From contig NZ_CP033898.1 of NCBI RefSeq assembly GCF_003814005.1, positions 2,232,001 to 2,296,000 on the forward strand: a DNA stretch of 64,000 bases. Direction: 5' to 3'. Both the position numbers and the translations under genes were made by a program. Source of the stretch: Corynebacterium pseudopelargi. GTDB taxonomy: Bacteria > Actinomycetota > Actinomycetes > Mycobacteriales > Mycobacteriaceae. Positions within the stretch are counted from its first letter, which is position 1, and each line of letters starts with the position of its first letter. This document shows positions 53,728-61,700 of this stretch, piece by piece. The notes under the pieces were generated by a model that was not told where the DNA came from, did no database searches, and was given only the letters and a program-made list of their open reading frames with translations.

Positions 53728-56577
53728 TTATTTCACCACGAGGTTGACCATGCGGCCAGGCACCACGATGGTCTTGAATACTTCCTTGCCCTCGGTGTGA
53801 GCGGCAACGGCCTCGTTAGCCAGGGCGATCTCGATGATCTGCTCTTGGCTAGCATCGGCGGGCACCATGATGCGGGAGCGCACCTTGCCGTTGATCTGCA
53901 CGGGCATCTCAACTTCATCGTCTTTGAGCCACTGCTCATCAAAATCGGGGAAGGGTGCAAAAGCAACGCTGCCGCTATTTCCAAGACGGTGCCAGAGTTC
54001 CTCGGCAATGTGCGGGGCCACGGCGGCGATCATAATCACCAGCGGCTCCACGGCTTCGCGAGGTGCGCCGTTCGGGTAGGTCTTGGTCAGGTAGTTCACG
54101 TACTCAATGCACTTCGCTACCACGGTGTTGATGCGCAATTCGGTGTAATCCTCGCGCACACCGGCGATGGTGCGGTGAAGCTGCTTGAGGTCTTCTTGGG
54201 TGAGTTCTGCATCGCTGAGCACCAGTTCGCCACTGTTTTCGGAAACCACGAGGCGCCAGAGGCGCTGCAGGAAGCGGTGCGCACCAATCACGTCCTTCGT
54301 GGCCCAGGGACGGGAAGTATCCAGTGGGCCCATGGCCATTTCATAGACACGCAATGTATCTGCACCGTAGTCGCGGCAGATTTCATCGGGGGAGACGCTG
54401 TTTTTCAGCGACTTACCCATCTTGCCGTATTCCTGGAATACTTCTTCGCCCTGGTAGAAGAATTTGCCCTCGCGCTGTTCTACCTCTGCAGCCGGGACAT
54501 ACACGCCGCGGGCATCCGTGTAGGCGTAGGCCTGGATATAGCCCTGGTTGAAGAGCTTGCGATAGGGCTCGCTGGATGTGACGAAGCCCAGGTCGAAGAG
54601 CACCTTGTGCCAGAAGCGCGAGTAGAGCAGGTGCAGCACGGCGTGCTCCACGCCGCCGACATAAAGGTCCACGCCACCGGGATCATTTTCGCCACGCGGA
54701 CCAGTCCAGTAGCGCTCATTTTCAATATCGCAGAAGGCCTGGGTGTTATTGGGATCGATATAGCGCAGTTGGTACCAAGAGGAACCGGCCCACTGCGGCA
54801 TCACGTTGGTATCGCGAGTGTAGGTTTTGAGGCCATCGCCAAGATCCAGCTCAACCGTGACCCAATCGCTTGCCTTTGCCAAAGGTGGCTGCGGCTCAGA
54901 GTCGGCATCATCGGGCTCGAAGCTCACCGGCTTATAATCTTCTACCTCCGGCAATTCCACGGGCAGCATGGACTCGGGCAGCGCATGGGCATGGCCGTGC
55001 TCGTCGTAGACCACGGGGAAGGGTTCGCCCCAGTAGCGCTGGCGGGCAAAGAGCCAATCGCGCAGCTTGTACTGGATTTTCTCCTCGCCGGCGCCGCGCT
55101 GCTCTAGCCATTGATTCACAGCCTTCTTGGCTTCTGCCTTGTTCAGGCCGTTGATATCCAGGCCTTCGTCATTGGCGGAGTTGATCACTTCGCCTTCGCC
55201 AGTGAAGGCTTCTTTGGTCACTTCGCCTCCAGCTACTACTTCGAGCAGGGGGAGGTCGAATTCGAGGGCAAATTCGTGGTCGCGCTCGTCGTGGGCGGGC
55301 ACGGCCATCACAGCGCCGGTGCCATAGCCAGCCAAGACGTAGTCGCCAATGAACACGGGCAGTTGTTCACCATTGACTGGGTTGGTGGCGTACACGCCTA
55401 AGAACACACCAGTCTTTTTCTTGTTTTCTTGGCGCTCTACATCGGATTTCGCGGCAATGGCTTTGCGGTAGGCGGCCACGGCGGCAGCGGGGGAGTCCTC
55501 GCCATAGGTCCACTTCGCTGGCGCCTCCTGGTAGGCGTCGGGTGCCTGGGTCAGGAGGGCGTCGACAAGCTCATGCTCGGGTGCAAGCACGAGGTAGGAG
55601 GCTCCGAAGAGGGTATCCGGGCGGGTGGTGAATACGGTGATGCGGTGTCCGGCGGCGTCAAAGTGGACCTCGGCGCCGCGGGAACGGCCGATCCAGTTGC
55701 GCTGCATGCTCTTGACCTTCTCGGGCCAATCGAGAGTGTCGAGGTCATCGATCAGGCGATCCGAGTAGGCGGTGATGCGCATCATCCACTGCGAGAGCTT
55801 CTTGCGGAACACCGGGAAATTGCCGCGCTCCGAGCGACCATCGGCGGTGACCTCCTCGTTGGCCAGCACCGTGCCCAGGCCGGGGCACCAGTTCACCATG
55901 GATTCACTGCGGTAGACCAGGCGGAAGGAGTCAATCACATCGCGGCGCGCGACCTCATCTAATTGTGCAAAAGGTACTTCGCCGGGGGTTTCGACCTCAC
56001 CGGATTCGAGCAAGGGAACCAGCTCATCGATGGGGCGAGCCTTCTGCTGCTTGGTATCGAACCAAGAATTAAAGATCTGCAGGAAAATCCACTGCGTCCA
56101 CTTATAAAATTCAGGATCCGTGGTGGCAACGCTACGGCGGCGATCATGCCCCAGACCCAGCGCATCGAGCTGACGGCGCATGTTCTCAATATTGGCCATC
56201 GTGGTGGCACGCGGGTGGGTGCCCGTCTGAATCGCGTACTGCTCGGCGGGCAGGCCGAAGGCATCATAGCCCAGCGTGTGCAGCACATTCTTGCCCAGTT
56301 GGCGGTTAAAACGCGCAAAGACGTCCGTGGCAATGTAGCCCAGCGGGTGTCCCACGTGCAGGCCCGCGCCGGAAGGGTAGGGGAACATGTCCTGGACGAA
56401 GAGCTTTTCCTTCTCCAACTCCGCAGGGTCTGCCGGGGCCAGATCGCCCACCGGATTCGGCGCGTTGAAGGTACCTTCGGCCACCCAACGCTGCTGCCAG
56501 GTGCGCTCCAGCGAATTCGCGAGCTCGGCATTGTAGCGGTAGGCGGGTCCTTGGGAGTTCTCGGAAGGTGTAGTCAT
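53728..56577 (-). CDS. leuS: Leucyl-tRNA synthetase
   Basis: 949 residues, class I synthetase. [16 protein letters not shown] carries the HIGH-type HVGH, the CP1 editing domain has [11 protein letters not shown] and the Asp-containing VPAHDERD, and KMGKSLKNS is the KMSKS loop. Start ATG 56577 (MTTPSENS); upstream codons to 56631 are unlikely. An exact 13-bp word lies at 55558-55570, and a one-mismatch copy just upstream of the start. Confidence 0.96.
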   Translation of the reverse strand: MTTPSENSQGPAYRYNAELANSLERTWQQRWVAEGTFNAPNPVGDLAPADPAELEKEKLFVQDMFPYPSGAGLHVGHPLGYIATDVFARFNRQLGKNVLHTLGYDAFGLPAEQYAIQTGTHPRATTMANIENMRRQLDALGLGHDRRRSVATTDPEFYKWTQWIFLQIFNSWFDTKQQKARPIDELVPLLESGEVETPGEVPFAQLDEVARRDVIDSFRLVYRSESMVNWCPGLGTVLANEEVTADGRSERGNFPVFRKKLSQWMMRITAYSDRLIDDLDTLDWPEKVKSMQRNWIGRSRGAEVHFDAAGHRITVFTTRPDTLFGASYLVLAPEHELVDALLTQAPDAYQEAPAKWTYGEDSPAAAVAAYRKAIAAKSDVERQENKKKTGVFLGVYATNPVNGEQLPVFIGDYVLAGYGTGAVMAVPAHDERDHEFALEFDLPLLEVVAGGEVTKEAFTGEGEVINSANDEGLDINGLNKAEAKKAVNQWLEQRGAGEEKIQYKLRDWLFARQRYWGEPFPVVYDEHGHAHALPESMLPVELPEVEDYKPVSFEPDDADSEPQPPLAKASDWVTVELDLGDGLKTYTRDTNVMPQWAGSSWYQLRYIDPNNTQAFCDIENERYWTGPRGENDPGGVDLYVGGVEHAVLHLLYSRFWHKVLFDLGFVTSSEPYRKLFNQGYIQAYAYTDARGVYVPAAEVEQREGKFFYQGEEVFQEYGKMGKSLKNSVSPDEICRDYGADTLRVYEMAMGPLDTSRPWATKDVIGAHRFLQRLWRLVVSENSGELVLSDAELTQEDLKQLHRTIAGVREDYTELRINTVVAKCIEYVNYLTKTYPNGAPREAVEPLVIMIAAVAPHIAEELWHRLGNSGSVAFAPFPDFDEQWLKDDEVEMPVQINGKVRSRIMVPADASQEQIIEIALANEAVAAHTEGKEVFKTIVVPGRMVNLVVK

Positions 56578-56667
56578 AGGCAAATATCTTAGCTTTTCGA
56601 CGCGCCACGCCGCGCGTTTACCCACGCACACCCTAGGAAGTGACGCGTGTGCAATTTGGGGCGACTG

Positions 56668-57063
56668 CTATTGCTTGCGGTGCTTGGGCGGGGCGGCGGG
56701 GAAGTCCGCCACCAACATCGGATCGCCCACGATCAGGGGCACGCGGCCGGAGGTGAGGCTGGTCATGAGCCGGTTGAGCCCATACATGAGGGCGTGGACG
56801 GGGAAGGCTGATACGAAGTAGAGATCACAAAGCAGGCGAGTCCAACTGCGATGACGAAACCAATGGATCGAAAACGAATAGGCGAAGATGACGTAGGTGA
56901 GCAGAATTTTTGTTAGAAGTGAATCCACCGACGCCCAGGCAATGGCACTCAAACCCAGACCGCAGCCAGCAACAATAAGGCAATGCTTCAGGCGGTAGGG
57001 CAGCGGCATGCTGAGCGGAACACCGATGCCACCCACTAGGACGATAATTAGCAGCTCTTGCAT
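56668..57063 (-). CDS. Four-helix membrane protein, diverged member of the tandem family (B')
   Basis: 131 residues, unrecognised family. The C-terminal half aligns by eye with the three + strand copies: LCDLYFVSAFPVHALMYGLN versus LCDMYIVTLFPFHLVIYWLN, then LTSGRVPLIVGDPM versus LTSGKIPVFIMDPM. Start ATG 57063 after GGGGAGGAA. The preceding gene overlaps it by 16 bases. Confidence 0.65.
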   Translation of the reverse strand: MQELLIIVLVGGIGVPLSMPLPYRLKHCLIVAGCGLGLSAIAWASVDSLLTKILLTYVIFAYSFSIHWFRHRSWTRLLCDLYFVSAFPVHALMYGLNRLMTSLTSGRVPLIVGDPMLVADFPAAPPKHRKQ

Positions 57064-57314
57064 GTTCCTCCCCAGTGTCCTCGGCGAGAGCAGACCCTCG
57101 AATGCAGGGATAGCCATATCGCGCCTGGTTGCCTCACGGGCCGCCAAGTCCACTTCAACAAGATCACGAGCATCCCGAAATGCAATAGCACCAACAAAAG
57201 GATAGTCTGCGTCCAACCGGAAGAGACGGGCTCCAGCCAAAGCGCTGCTAGCGCCGAGATCAGGAAGCCTGGCAGCGAATAGACGTAAAACTTTTTCAGC
57301 TGTTCCATGCGCAT
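57048..57314 (-). pseudogene. Small membrane protein A2, N-terminally damaged
   Basis: Open from ATG 57314 (88 residues). It resembles the gene at 57470-57763 (SLPGFLISALAALWLEPVSS versus TLPGFVFSFIISYWVQPIST). The similarity continues upstream in frame (NPGYFDLVFGD...GEEKRR versus NPGFAYILHR...ETERVR), where no start codon and a TAA are found, so the N-terminus seems lost. The C-terminal tail after VILLKW also differs. It could still be translated from 57314 or 57308. Confidence 0.5.
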
Positions 57315-57469
57315 TCGCCTCTTTTCTTCACCTATGACAATGTCGCCAAATACGAGGTCAAAGTAGCCCGGGTTAAAGTGCCCCGGGCTCGCGATCGGGA
57401 GACAGCCGATTTACATCCTAATGACGGGGCACCGGTAGGAACTCTTGATCGCAAATCGCCCGATCATAG

Positions 57470-57763
57470 CTATCCCCATCGCAAGGCAAGGACGAGGACG
57501 CCAAGATACGCCACGCAGACAAAAAAGATGTTATCTCCCCAATCTGTTGAAATTGGCTGCACCCAATAGGAAATAATGAACGAGAACACAAAGCCAGGAA
57601 GCGTGACCTTGAGGGTATCCCCCAGAGCCTTCCGCACACGCTCCGTTTCGGAAAGCCTGGGATCATTAGGGCGGTGCAAGATGTAAGCAAAACCGGGGTT
57701 GTACATCGGCAACATCATAATGAGAAACTTTAGAGTAATTGGGTCAATTGACATCTTAGACAT
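57470..57763 (-). CDS. Small membrane protein A1
   Basis: 97 residues, unrecognised, with three hydrophobic parts (LKFLIMMLPMYNPGF, VTLPGFVFSFIISYWV, IFFVCVAYLGVLVLAL). It is the intact relative of the damaged gene downstream. GAGAGGA lies somewhat far (about 17 bases) from the ATG; ATG 57754 is an alternative start. Confidence 0.55.
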   Translation of the reverse strand: MSKMSIDPITLKFLIMMLPMYNPGFAYILHRPNDPRLSETERVRKALGDTLKVTLPGFVFSFIISYWVQPISTDWGDNIFFVCVAYLGVLVLALRWG

Positions 57764-57821
57764 TTCTGATTGGAGGATCCTCTCGAATCCAATTCATTCG
57801 CCCAAGACTCCTGCAACGCTC

Positions 57822-57848
57822 CTTAGTACTTCGGGTGGGCGTCGGCGA
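57822..57848 (-). pseudogene. Remnant of the 3' end of a B-family gene, inverted
   Basis: On the minus strand these 27 bases encode IADAHPKY and a TAA stop, the same C-terminus as the three + strand copies. Nothing else of that gene remains; the sequence joins directly into the repeat unit at 57849. It marks an inversion or gene-conversion junction. Confidence 0.7.
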
Positions 57849-57849
57849 T

Positions 57850-57912
57850 GCTGTGTTCTCTAAAGCCGGATCCGAACTAGCAGAGGAACTCTACGATCGA
57901 AACTTGGGCTAA
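57850..57912 (+). pseudogene. C-terminal gene fragment X, copy 1 (shortest)
   Basis: Encodes AVFSKAGSELAEELYDRNLG and stop; the codons upstream are replaced by the inverted B remnant. The stop overlaps the approach to the B1 start (ATG 57917). Confidence 0.5.
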
Positions 57913-57916
57913 TCAC

Positions 57917-58297
57917 ATGAATTACTATTCCGCATCCGCAATGATGATAGTTGCTCTTATCATCGCGTTCATGATGGAGGAACCATACGGATTCAAACAA
58001 AGAATTGTTGCAGTCGTCGGTCTAAGTGGATCAGTAATTCTCTGTTGGGACACCAATGAATCTCTTGCGGCTAATCTATTTGTAACTCAGGGCTTGTTCT
58101 TCATCGGCTCCTGGGTGTTTTGGTGGGAACACACCAGCTTCCTGCGCATCCTGTGCGACATGTACATCGTCACACTCTTTCCATTCCACCTCGTGATCTA
58201 CTGGCTCAACCGCCTGATCACCCACCTCACCTCAGGCAAGATCCCAGTCTTCATCATGGATCCCATGCGCATCGCCGACGCCCACCCGAAGTACTAG
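57917..58297 (+). CDS. Four-helix membrane protein B, copy 1
   Basis: 126 residues, family not recognised. Four hydrophobic segments: SASAMMIVALIIAFMM, RIVAVVGLSGSVILCW, LFVTQGLFFIGSWVFWW and ILCDMYIVTLFPFHLVIYWL. Then a conserved tail LITHLTSGKIPVFIMDPM...ADAHPKY. No clear ribosome site; translation may be coupled to fragment X, whose stop lies 4 bases before the ATG. Lower GC than flanking genes in its first half. Confidence 0.7.
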   Translation: MNYYSASAMMIVALIIAFMMEEPYGFKQRIVAVVGLSGSVILCWDTNESLAANLFVTQGLFFIGSWVFWWEHTSFLRILCDMYIVTLFPFHLVIYWLNRLITHLTSGKIPVFIMDPMRIADAHPKY

Positions 58298-58311
58298 AAA
58301 GGAAGCCACCT

Positions 58312-58404
58312 GGCGCACTTGTAGGCGGACTCATCGGCGCTGCTGTGTTCTCTAAAGCCGGATCCGAACTAGCAGAGGAACTCTACGATCGAAACTTGGG
58401 CTAA
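58312..58404 (+). pseudogene. C-terminal gene fragment X, copy 2
   Basis: Thirty codons plus stop: GALVGGLIGAAVFSKAGSEL, then AEELYDRNLG. Glycine-zipper-like. No start codon follows the good ribosome site GAAAGGAAG in this frame. Confidence 0.5.
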
Positions 58405-58408
58405 TCAC

Positions 58409-58789
58409 ATGAATTACTATTCCGCATCCGCAATGATGATAGTTGCTCTTATCATCGCGTTCATGATGGAGGAACCATACGGATTCAAACAAAGAATTGT
58501 TGCAGTCGTCGGTCTAAGTGGATCAGTAATTCTCTGTTGGGACACCAATGAATCTCTTGCGGCTAATCTATTTGTAACTCAGGGCTTGTTCTTCATCGGC
58601 TCCTGGGTGTTTTGGTGGGAACACACAAGCTTCCTGCGCATCCTGTGCGACATGTACATCGTCACACTCTTTCCATTCCACCTCGTGATCTACTGGCTCA
58701 ACCGCCTGATCACCCACCTCACCTCAGGCAAGATCCCAGTCTTCATCATGGATCCCATGCGCATCGCCGACGCCCACCCGAAGTACTAG
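58409..58789 (+). CDS. Four-helix membrane protein B, copy 2
   Basis: Same 126-residue protein as copy 1, with the sole visible difference one silent change (ACC to ACA, around 58626). A very recent duplicate. Same position after fragment X. Confidence 0.7.
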   Translation: MNYYSASAMMIVALIIAFMMEEPYGFKQRIVAVVGLSGSVILCWDTNESLAANLFVTQGLFFIGSWVFWWEHTSFLRILCDMYIVTLFPFHLVIYWLNRLITHLTSGKIPVFIMDPMRIADAHPKY

Positions 58790-58803
58790 AAAGGAAGCCA
58801 ACT

Positions 58804-58896
58804 GGCGCACTTGTAGGAGGACTCATCGGCGCTGCTTTGTTCTCTCAAGGCGGGTCCGAACTAGCAGAGGAACTCTACGATCGAAAGTTGGGTTAA
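58804..58896 (+). pseudogene. C-terminal gene fragment X, copy 3
   Basis: Reads GALVGGLIGAALFSQGGSEL, then AEELYDRKLG. Four mild substitutions against copy 2, including AGTT for AACT near the end, suggest it evolved under protein-level constraint before or after duplication. Confidence 0.5.
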
Positions 58897-58900
58897 TCAC

Positions 58901-59281
58901 ATGAATTACTATTCGGCGACCGCAATGATGTTTGTCGCCGTCATCATTGCATCAATTATGGAGGAGCCATACGGATTCAAACAAAGAATCGCCGCCGTAG
59001 CGGGAATGAGTGGCTACGTCATCCTGCTGTGGGAACCCAATGAATCTTTTGGGACAAATCTATTTGTAACTCAGGCTGTGTTCTTCATCGGCTCCTGGGT
59101 CTTTTGGTGGGATCACACCAGCTTCCTGCGCATCCTGTGCGACATGTACATCGTCACACTCTTTCCATTCCACCTGGTGATCTACTGGCTCAACCGCCTG
59201 ATCACCCACCTCACCTCAGGCAAGATCCCAGTCTTCATCATGGATCCCATGCGCATCGCCGACGCCCACCCGAAGTACTAG
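58901..59281 (+). CDS. Four-helix membrane protein B, copy 3
   Basis: 126 residues. The first 70 differ at many positions from copies 1 and 2 (MNYYSATAMMFVAVIIASIM, WEPNESFGTN), while the last 55 or so are identical. This mosaic points to gene conversion or selection for a variable N-terminal half. Confidence 0.7.
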   Translation: MNYYSATAMMFVAVIIASIMEEPYGFKQRIAAVAGMSGYVILLWEPNESFGTNLFVTQAVFFIGSWVFWWDHTSFLRILCDMYIVTLFPFHLVIYWLNRLITHLTSGKIPVFIMDPMRIADAHPKY

Positions 59282-59294
59282 AAAGGAAGCCACC

Positions 59295-59795
59295 ATGCCG
59301 AGTGCCACAGAATCGATCCTTCAGTCACACCATCTCGCCCTGACCAACAACGCCGCTGCAGAGGCTGAGGTTGCACAGTTTGTCGGTGACGATTGGATCC
59401 TGCACCCCGATCTGGCCACGGTCACCGGCGGCAGAGTGTTTGTAGCTTCCGAGGCACCTCCACATCCTGACCTGGAGGTGCGCGACTCAGTGGCAATTCT
59501 CCAATTCACCTCAGAAGAGCAAATCACCTCATCTGAACTCGAATCAGCCGTCAAAGCGGAGTCGCAGTGGGCTCGGTACGCGAAGGCATCGGTGATCCCA
59601 ATCAATGCTCGCACCTACCTCATTGATGCGCACTATTCCTTAGAAGATATTGCCTACCACTCACTCACGCTCTACGCCCTTGATCCCACCCAACTCCACC
59701 TGCTCCAGGTTACCGCCACATTCGTTTCTAAGGCAGCAGTGCCCAACGCATTCCGGGCTTTCCTATCGGAACTGCCGGAACTGCTGGGCTGGTAG
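59295..59795 (+). CDS. Protein of unknown function following the tandem locus
   Basis: 166 residues, soluble, not recognised. Ribosome site GAAAGG right before ATG 59295 (AAAGGAAGCCACC). It looks like a single alpha/beta domain with TGGRVFVASEAPPHP and a C-terminal VTATFVSKAAVPNAF...FLSELPELLGW. The same GAAAGGAAGCCA sequence ends each tandem unit, so the duplication boundary lies at this gene's ribosome site. Confidence 0.65.
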   Translation: MPSATESILQSHHLALTNNAAAEAEVAQFVGDDWILHPDLATVTGGRVFVASEAPPHPDLEVRDSVAILQFTSEEQITSSELESAVKAESQWARYAKASVIPINARTYLIDAHYSLEDIAYHSLTLYALDPTQLHLLQVTATFVSKAAVPNAFRAFLSELPELLGW

Positions 59796-59801
59796 CCGGA
59801 G

Positions 59802-60509
59802 CTACACCCCAACCTTGCTGGCGGGAATCTCCTGCATCTTGCCGTCGCGCATCTCCACAATGCGGTCGGCAATATCCAGTTGGCTGCGGTTGTGGGTGAT
59901 CATCATGGTGGCGAATTGGAATTCGTCCGTCAGCTCGCGAATGAGCTGCACAATTTCCTGTGAGAGCTTTGCGTCAAGGGCGGACGTGGGCTCGTCGGCA
60001 AGCAGAAGCTGAGGCTTGCTCATCAGGGCGCGGGCGATGTTCACGCGCTGGCGTTGGCCACCGGATAGCTGCTCGGGGCGGCGATCACCCATGCCTTCCA
60101 GGCCAACGCGCTGCAGTAATTCCTCGGCGCGCTCGCGCTGGGCACGCAGCGCCTTGCCACGCACCCCGCGCAGGTGCTCGGTAATGAGCAACTGTTCGCG
60201 CGCGGTGAGTGCGCCTAAAAGATTGGGGGACTGGAACACAAAACCAATGTGCTCGCGGCGGATCTCGGTGCGCTCGACCACGCTGGCCTTCTCTGCGTGC
60301 TCACCGCAGATGATCACCTCGCCGGAGGTCGGCACCTGCAGTGCACCAGCCACGGACAGCATGGTGGACTTGCCGGAGCCGGACTCACCCACAACTCCCA
60401 GCACCTGCCCGGCGCGTAGGTCCAGGGTGGCGTGGTCGAGCGCTGTGATGGTGGATTCGCCGTCGGGGTAGACCACGGTGGCGTCGATAAGCGAAACAAC
60501 GTTGTTCAT
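59802..60509 (-). CDS. hrtA: ABC exporter ATPase, HrtA-like
   Basis: 235 residues, MacB/LolD type. Walker A GESGSGKST, signature LSGGQRQR, Walker B LLLADEPTSALD, switch MITHN. Start ATG 60509. With the permease upstream and the divergent sensor-regulator pair it matches the haem exporter HrtBA of corynebacteria. An exact 13-bp word encodes LIDAT. Confidence 0.78.
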   Translation of the reverse strand: MNNVVSLIDATVVYPDGESTITALDHATLDLRAGQVLGVVGESGSGKSTMLSVAGALQVPTSGEVIICGEHAEKASVVERTEIRREHIGFVFQSPNLLGALTAREQLLITEHLRGVRGKALRAQRERAEELLQRVGLEGMGDRRPEQLSGGQRQRVNIARALMSKPQLLLADEPTSALDAKLSQEIVQLIRELTDEFQFATMMITHNRSQLDIADRIVEMRDGKMQEIPASKVGV

Positions 60510-60525
60510 CTCTTCTACCTTCTTC

Positions 60526-61584
60526 TTAAGCCGCGGCGAGTGCGCGTTGGGGATCAACCTTGGTTACCTTGCGCACCGCCAAAGCGGAGCCCACCAAACC
60601 AAGAAGCCAAATGATTACTGCGGGGGCGAGCACCGTAAACGCGGAGAGTTCGAAGGGCACCGCACCCTGGGCCAGGGCACCAAGACCTGCACCAAGCAGC
60701 GCGCCGATAAGCGCACCAATACCCAGCACGATCGCCGCTTGGGTGAGCGCGTCGATAAAGAGGTAGCGCTTCGATGCACCGAGGGCGGCTAGCACGGAAA
60801 TTTCGCGGGTGCGCTGCAGCGTCCACACGGTCAAAAACGACACGGTGACCAGCGCGGAAATGCCGTAGAGGAAGCCTTGCATGCTCACCAAAGAACCATG
60901 CTCAGAGGCGTAACCGGGGAGCGCATCGAAGGCCTTGCGCAGGTTGGTGCTCACGGTGCCGGGAATATCGCCGTCCAAGCTACCGGTGACCAGCACTGCG
61001 GTGCCGACGGTGCCCGGCTTGGCATGGCTGACGTCCTGCCAGGTGGCGGTATCGGCCCACACGACGGGGCTGTGAGAGTAGAAGGAGTCCTCCGCAATCG
61101 CTTTCACCTGCACGTTTTGCCCGCCAAGAGTAATGCTGCTGCCAACGCTCACCCCGGTTTCCTCGGCGGCGGTCTTCGAAACCACTACGCCATCACCGAC
61201 GGTGCCGCGGCCTTCGGGCAATTGCGTTCCTTCGGGCATGCCCAGCACCGCTACCGGCTGCGCACCGGTGGGGCCTTCCATGCGAGTCTGTGTAGTGCCA
61301 AGCGGTGTGGCTTCTTCTACACCAGATTCGCCCTTCACCTGGGCAAGCACGTCCTCAGAAATGGACGATGAGCTAAAAGAGGCCTCGGGCTTTTCCTTAT
61401 CACTCGGTGCCGCGAACACCACCTTGTCGGGGTGTAGCGACTCCAAAGCGGCAATGTTCTGCTTGCCTAAGCCCTCGGTGAGGCCGGTGAGCATCACCAC
61501 CAGCAGCGTCATCAGAGCGATCACCGAGCCGATGAGCGTAAAGCGCCCTTTGGCGTGGCGGATTTCTCGAATGGACAGGAACAT
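60526..61584 (-). CDS. hrtB: ABC exporter permease, HrtB-like (FtsX fold)
   Basis: 352 residues: one N-terminal helix, a large extracytoplasmic domain, then three helices in an FtsX domain. Start ATG 61584 with AGGAG upstream. Proposed haem efflux; other small toxic molecules are possible. Confidence 0.75.
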   Translation of the reverse strand: MFLSIREIRHAKGRFTLIGSVIALMTLLVVMLTGLTEGLGKQNIAALESLHPDKVVFAAPSDKEKPEASFSSSSISEDVLAQVKGESGVEEATPLGTTQTRMEGPTGAQPVAVLGMPEGTQLPEGRGTVGDGVVVSKTAAEETGVSVGSSITLGGQNVQVKAIAEDSFYSHSPVVWADTATWQDVSHAKPGTVGTAVLVTGSLDGDIPGTVSTNLRKAFDALPGYASEHGSLVSMQGFLYGISALVTVSFLTVWTLQRTREISVLAALGASKRYLFIDALTQAAIVLGIGALIGALLGAGLGALAQGAVPFELSAFTVLAPAVIIWLLGLVGSALAVRKVTKVDPQRALAAA

Positions 61585-61666
61585 GGAACTCCTTTTTGTA
61601 GCAACGTTGCTTTCCATCCTGCTCATCGCGGCGCCCGGGCGCGTCGGGAAGGTGGGCGAAGTTCCA

Positions 61667-61684
61667 ATCAACCACCTGGTTGAT
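61667..61684. promoter_or_regulatory. Perfect palindrome between hrtB-like and chrS-like genes
   Basis: ATCAACCA-CC-TGGTTGAT, 18 bp. It sits 7 bases before a TAGACT (-10 box, 61691-61696) that ends four bases before the sensor ATG. Good place for the response regulator to act on both divergent transcripts. Confidence 0.6.
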
Positions 61685-61700
61685 CCGGCCTAGACTTGGC

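Larger units (their letters stand above)
57849..59292. repeat. 492-bp tandem repeat, three units
   Basis: Units begin at about 57849, 58341 and 58833 in register (a partial upstream part for unit 1). Each holds a fragment ending ...ELAEELYDRNLG-stop, the B gene, and GAAAGGAAGCCA. Units 1 and 2 are almost identical; unit 3 differs in the first half of the B gene but matches again in the second half. Confidence 0.9.

Noticed and set aside
57418..57690. A further minus-strand gene of 90 residues
   Set aside because: It is a frame-shadow of gene A1 (57470-57763), which has the homologue and the hydrophobic pattern.
56668..59795. Insertion sequence or prophage as cause of the rearranged locus
   Set aside because: No transposase, integrase, terminal inverted repeats or phage genes are seen; the repeats consist of the genes themselves.
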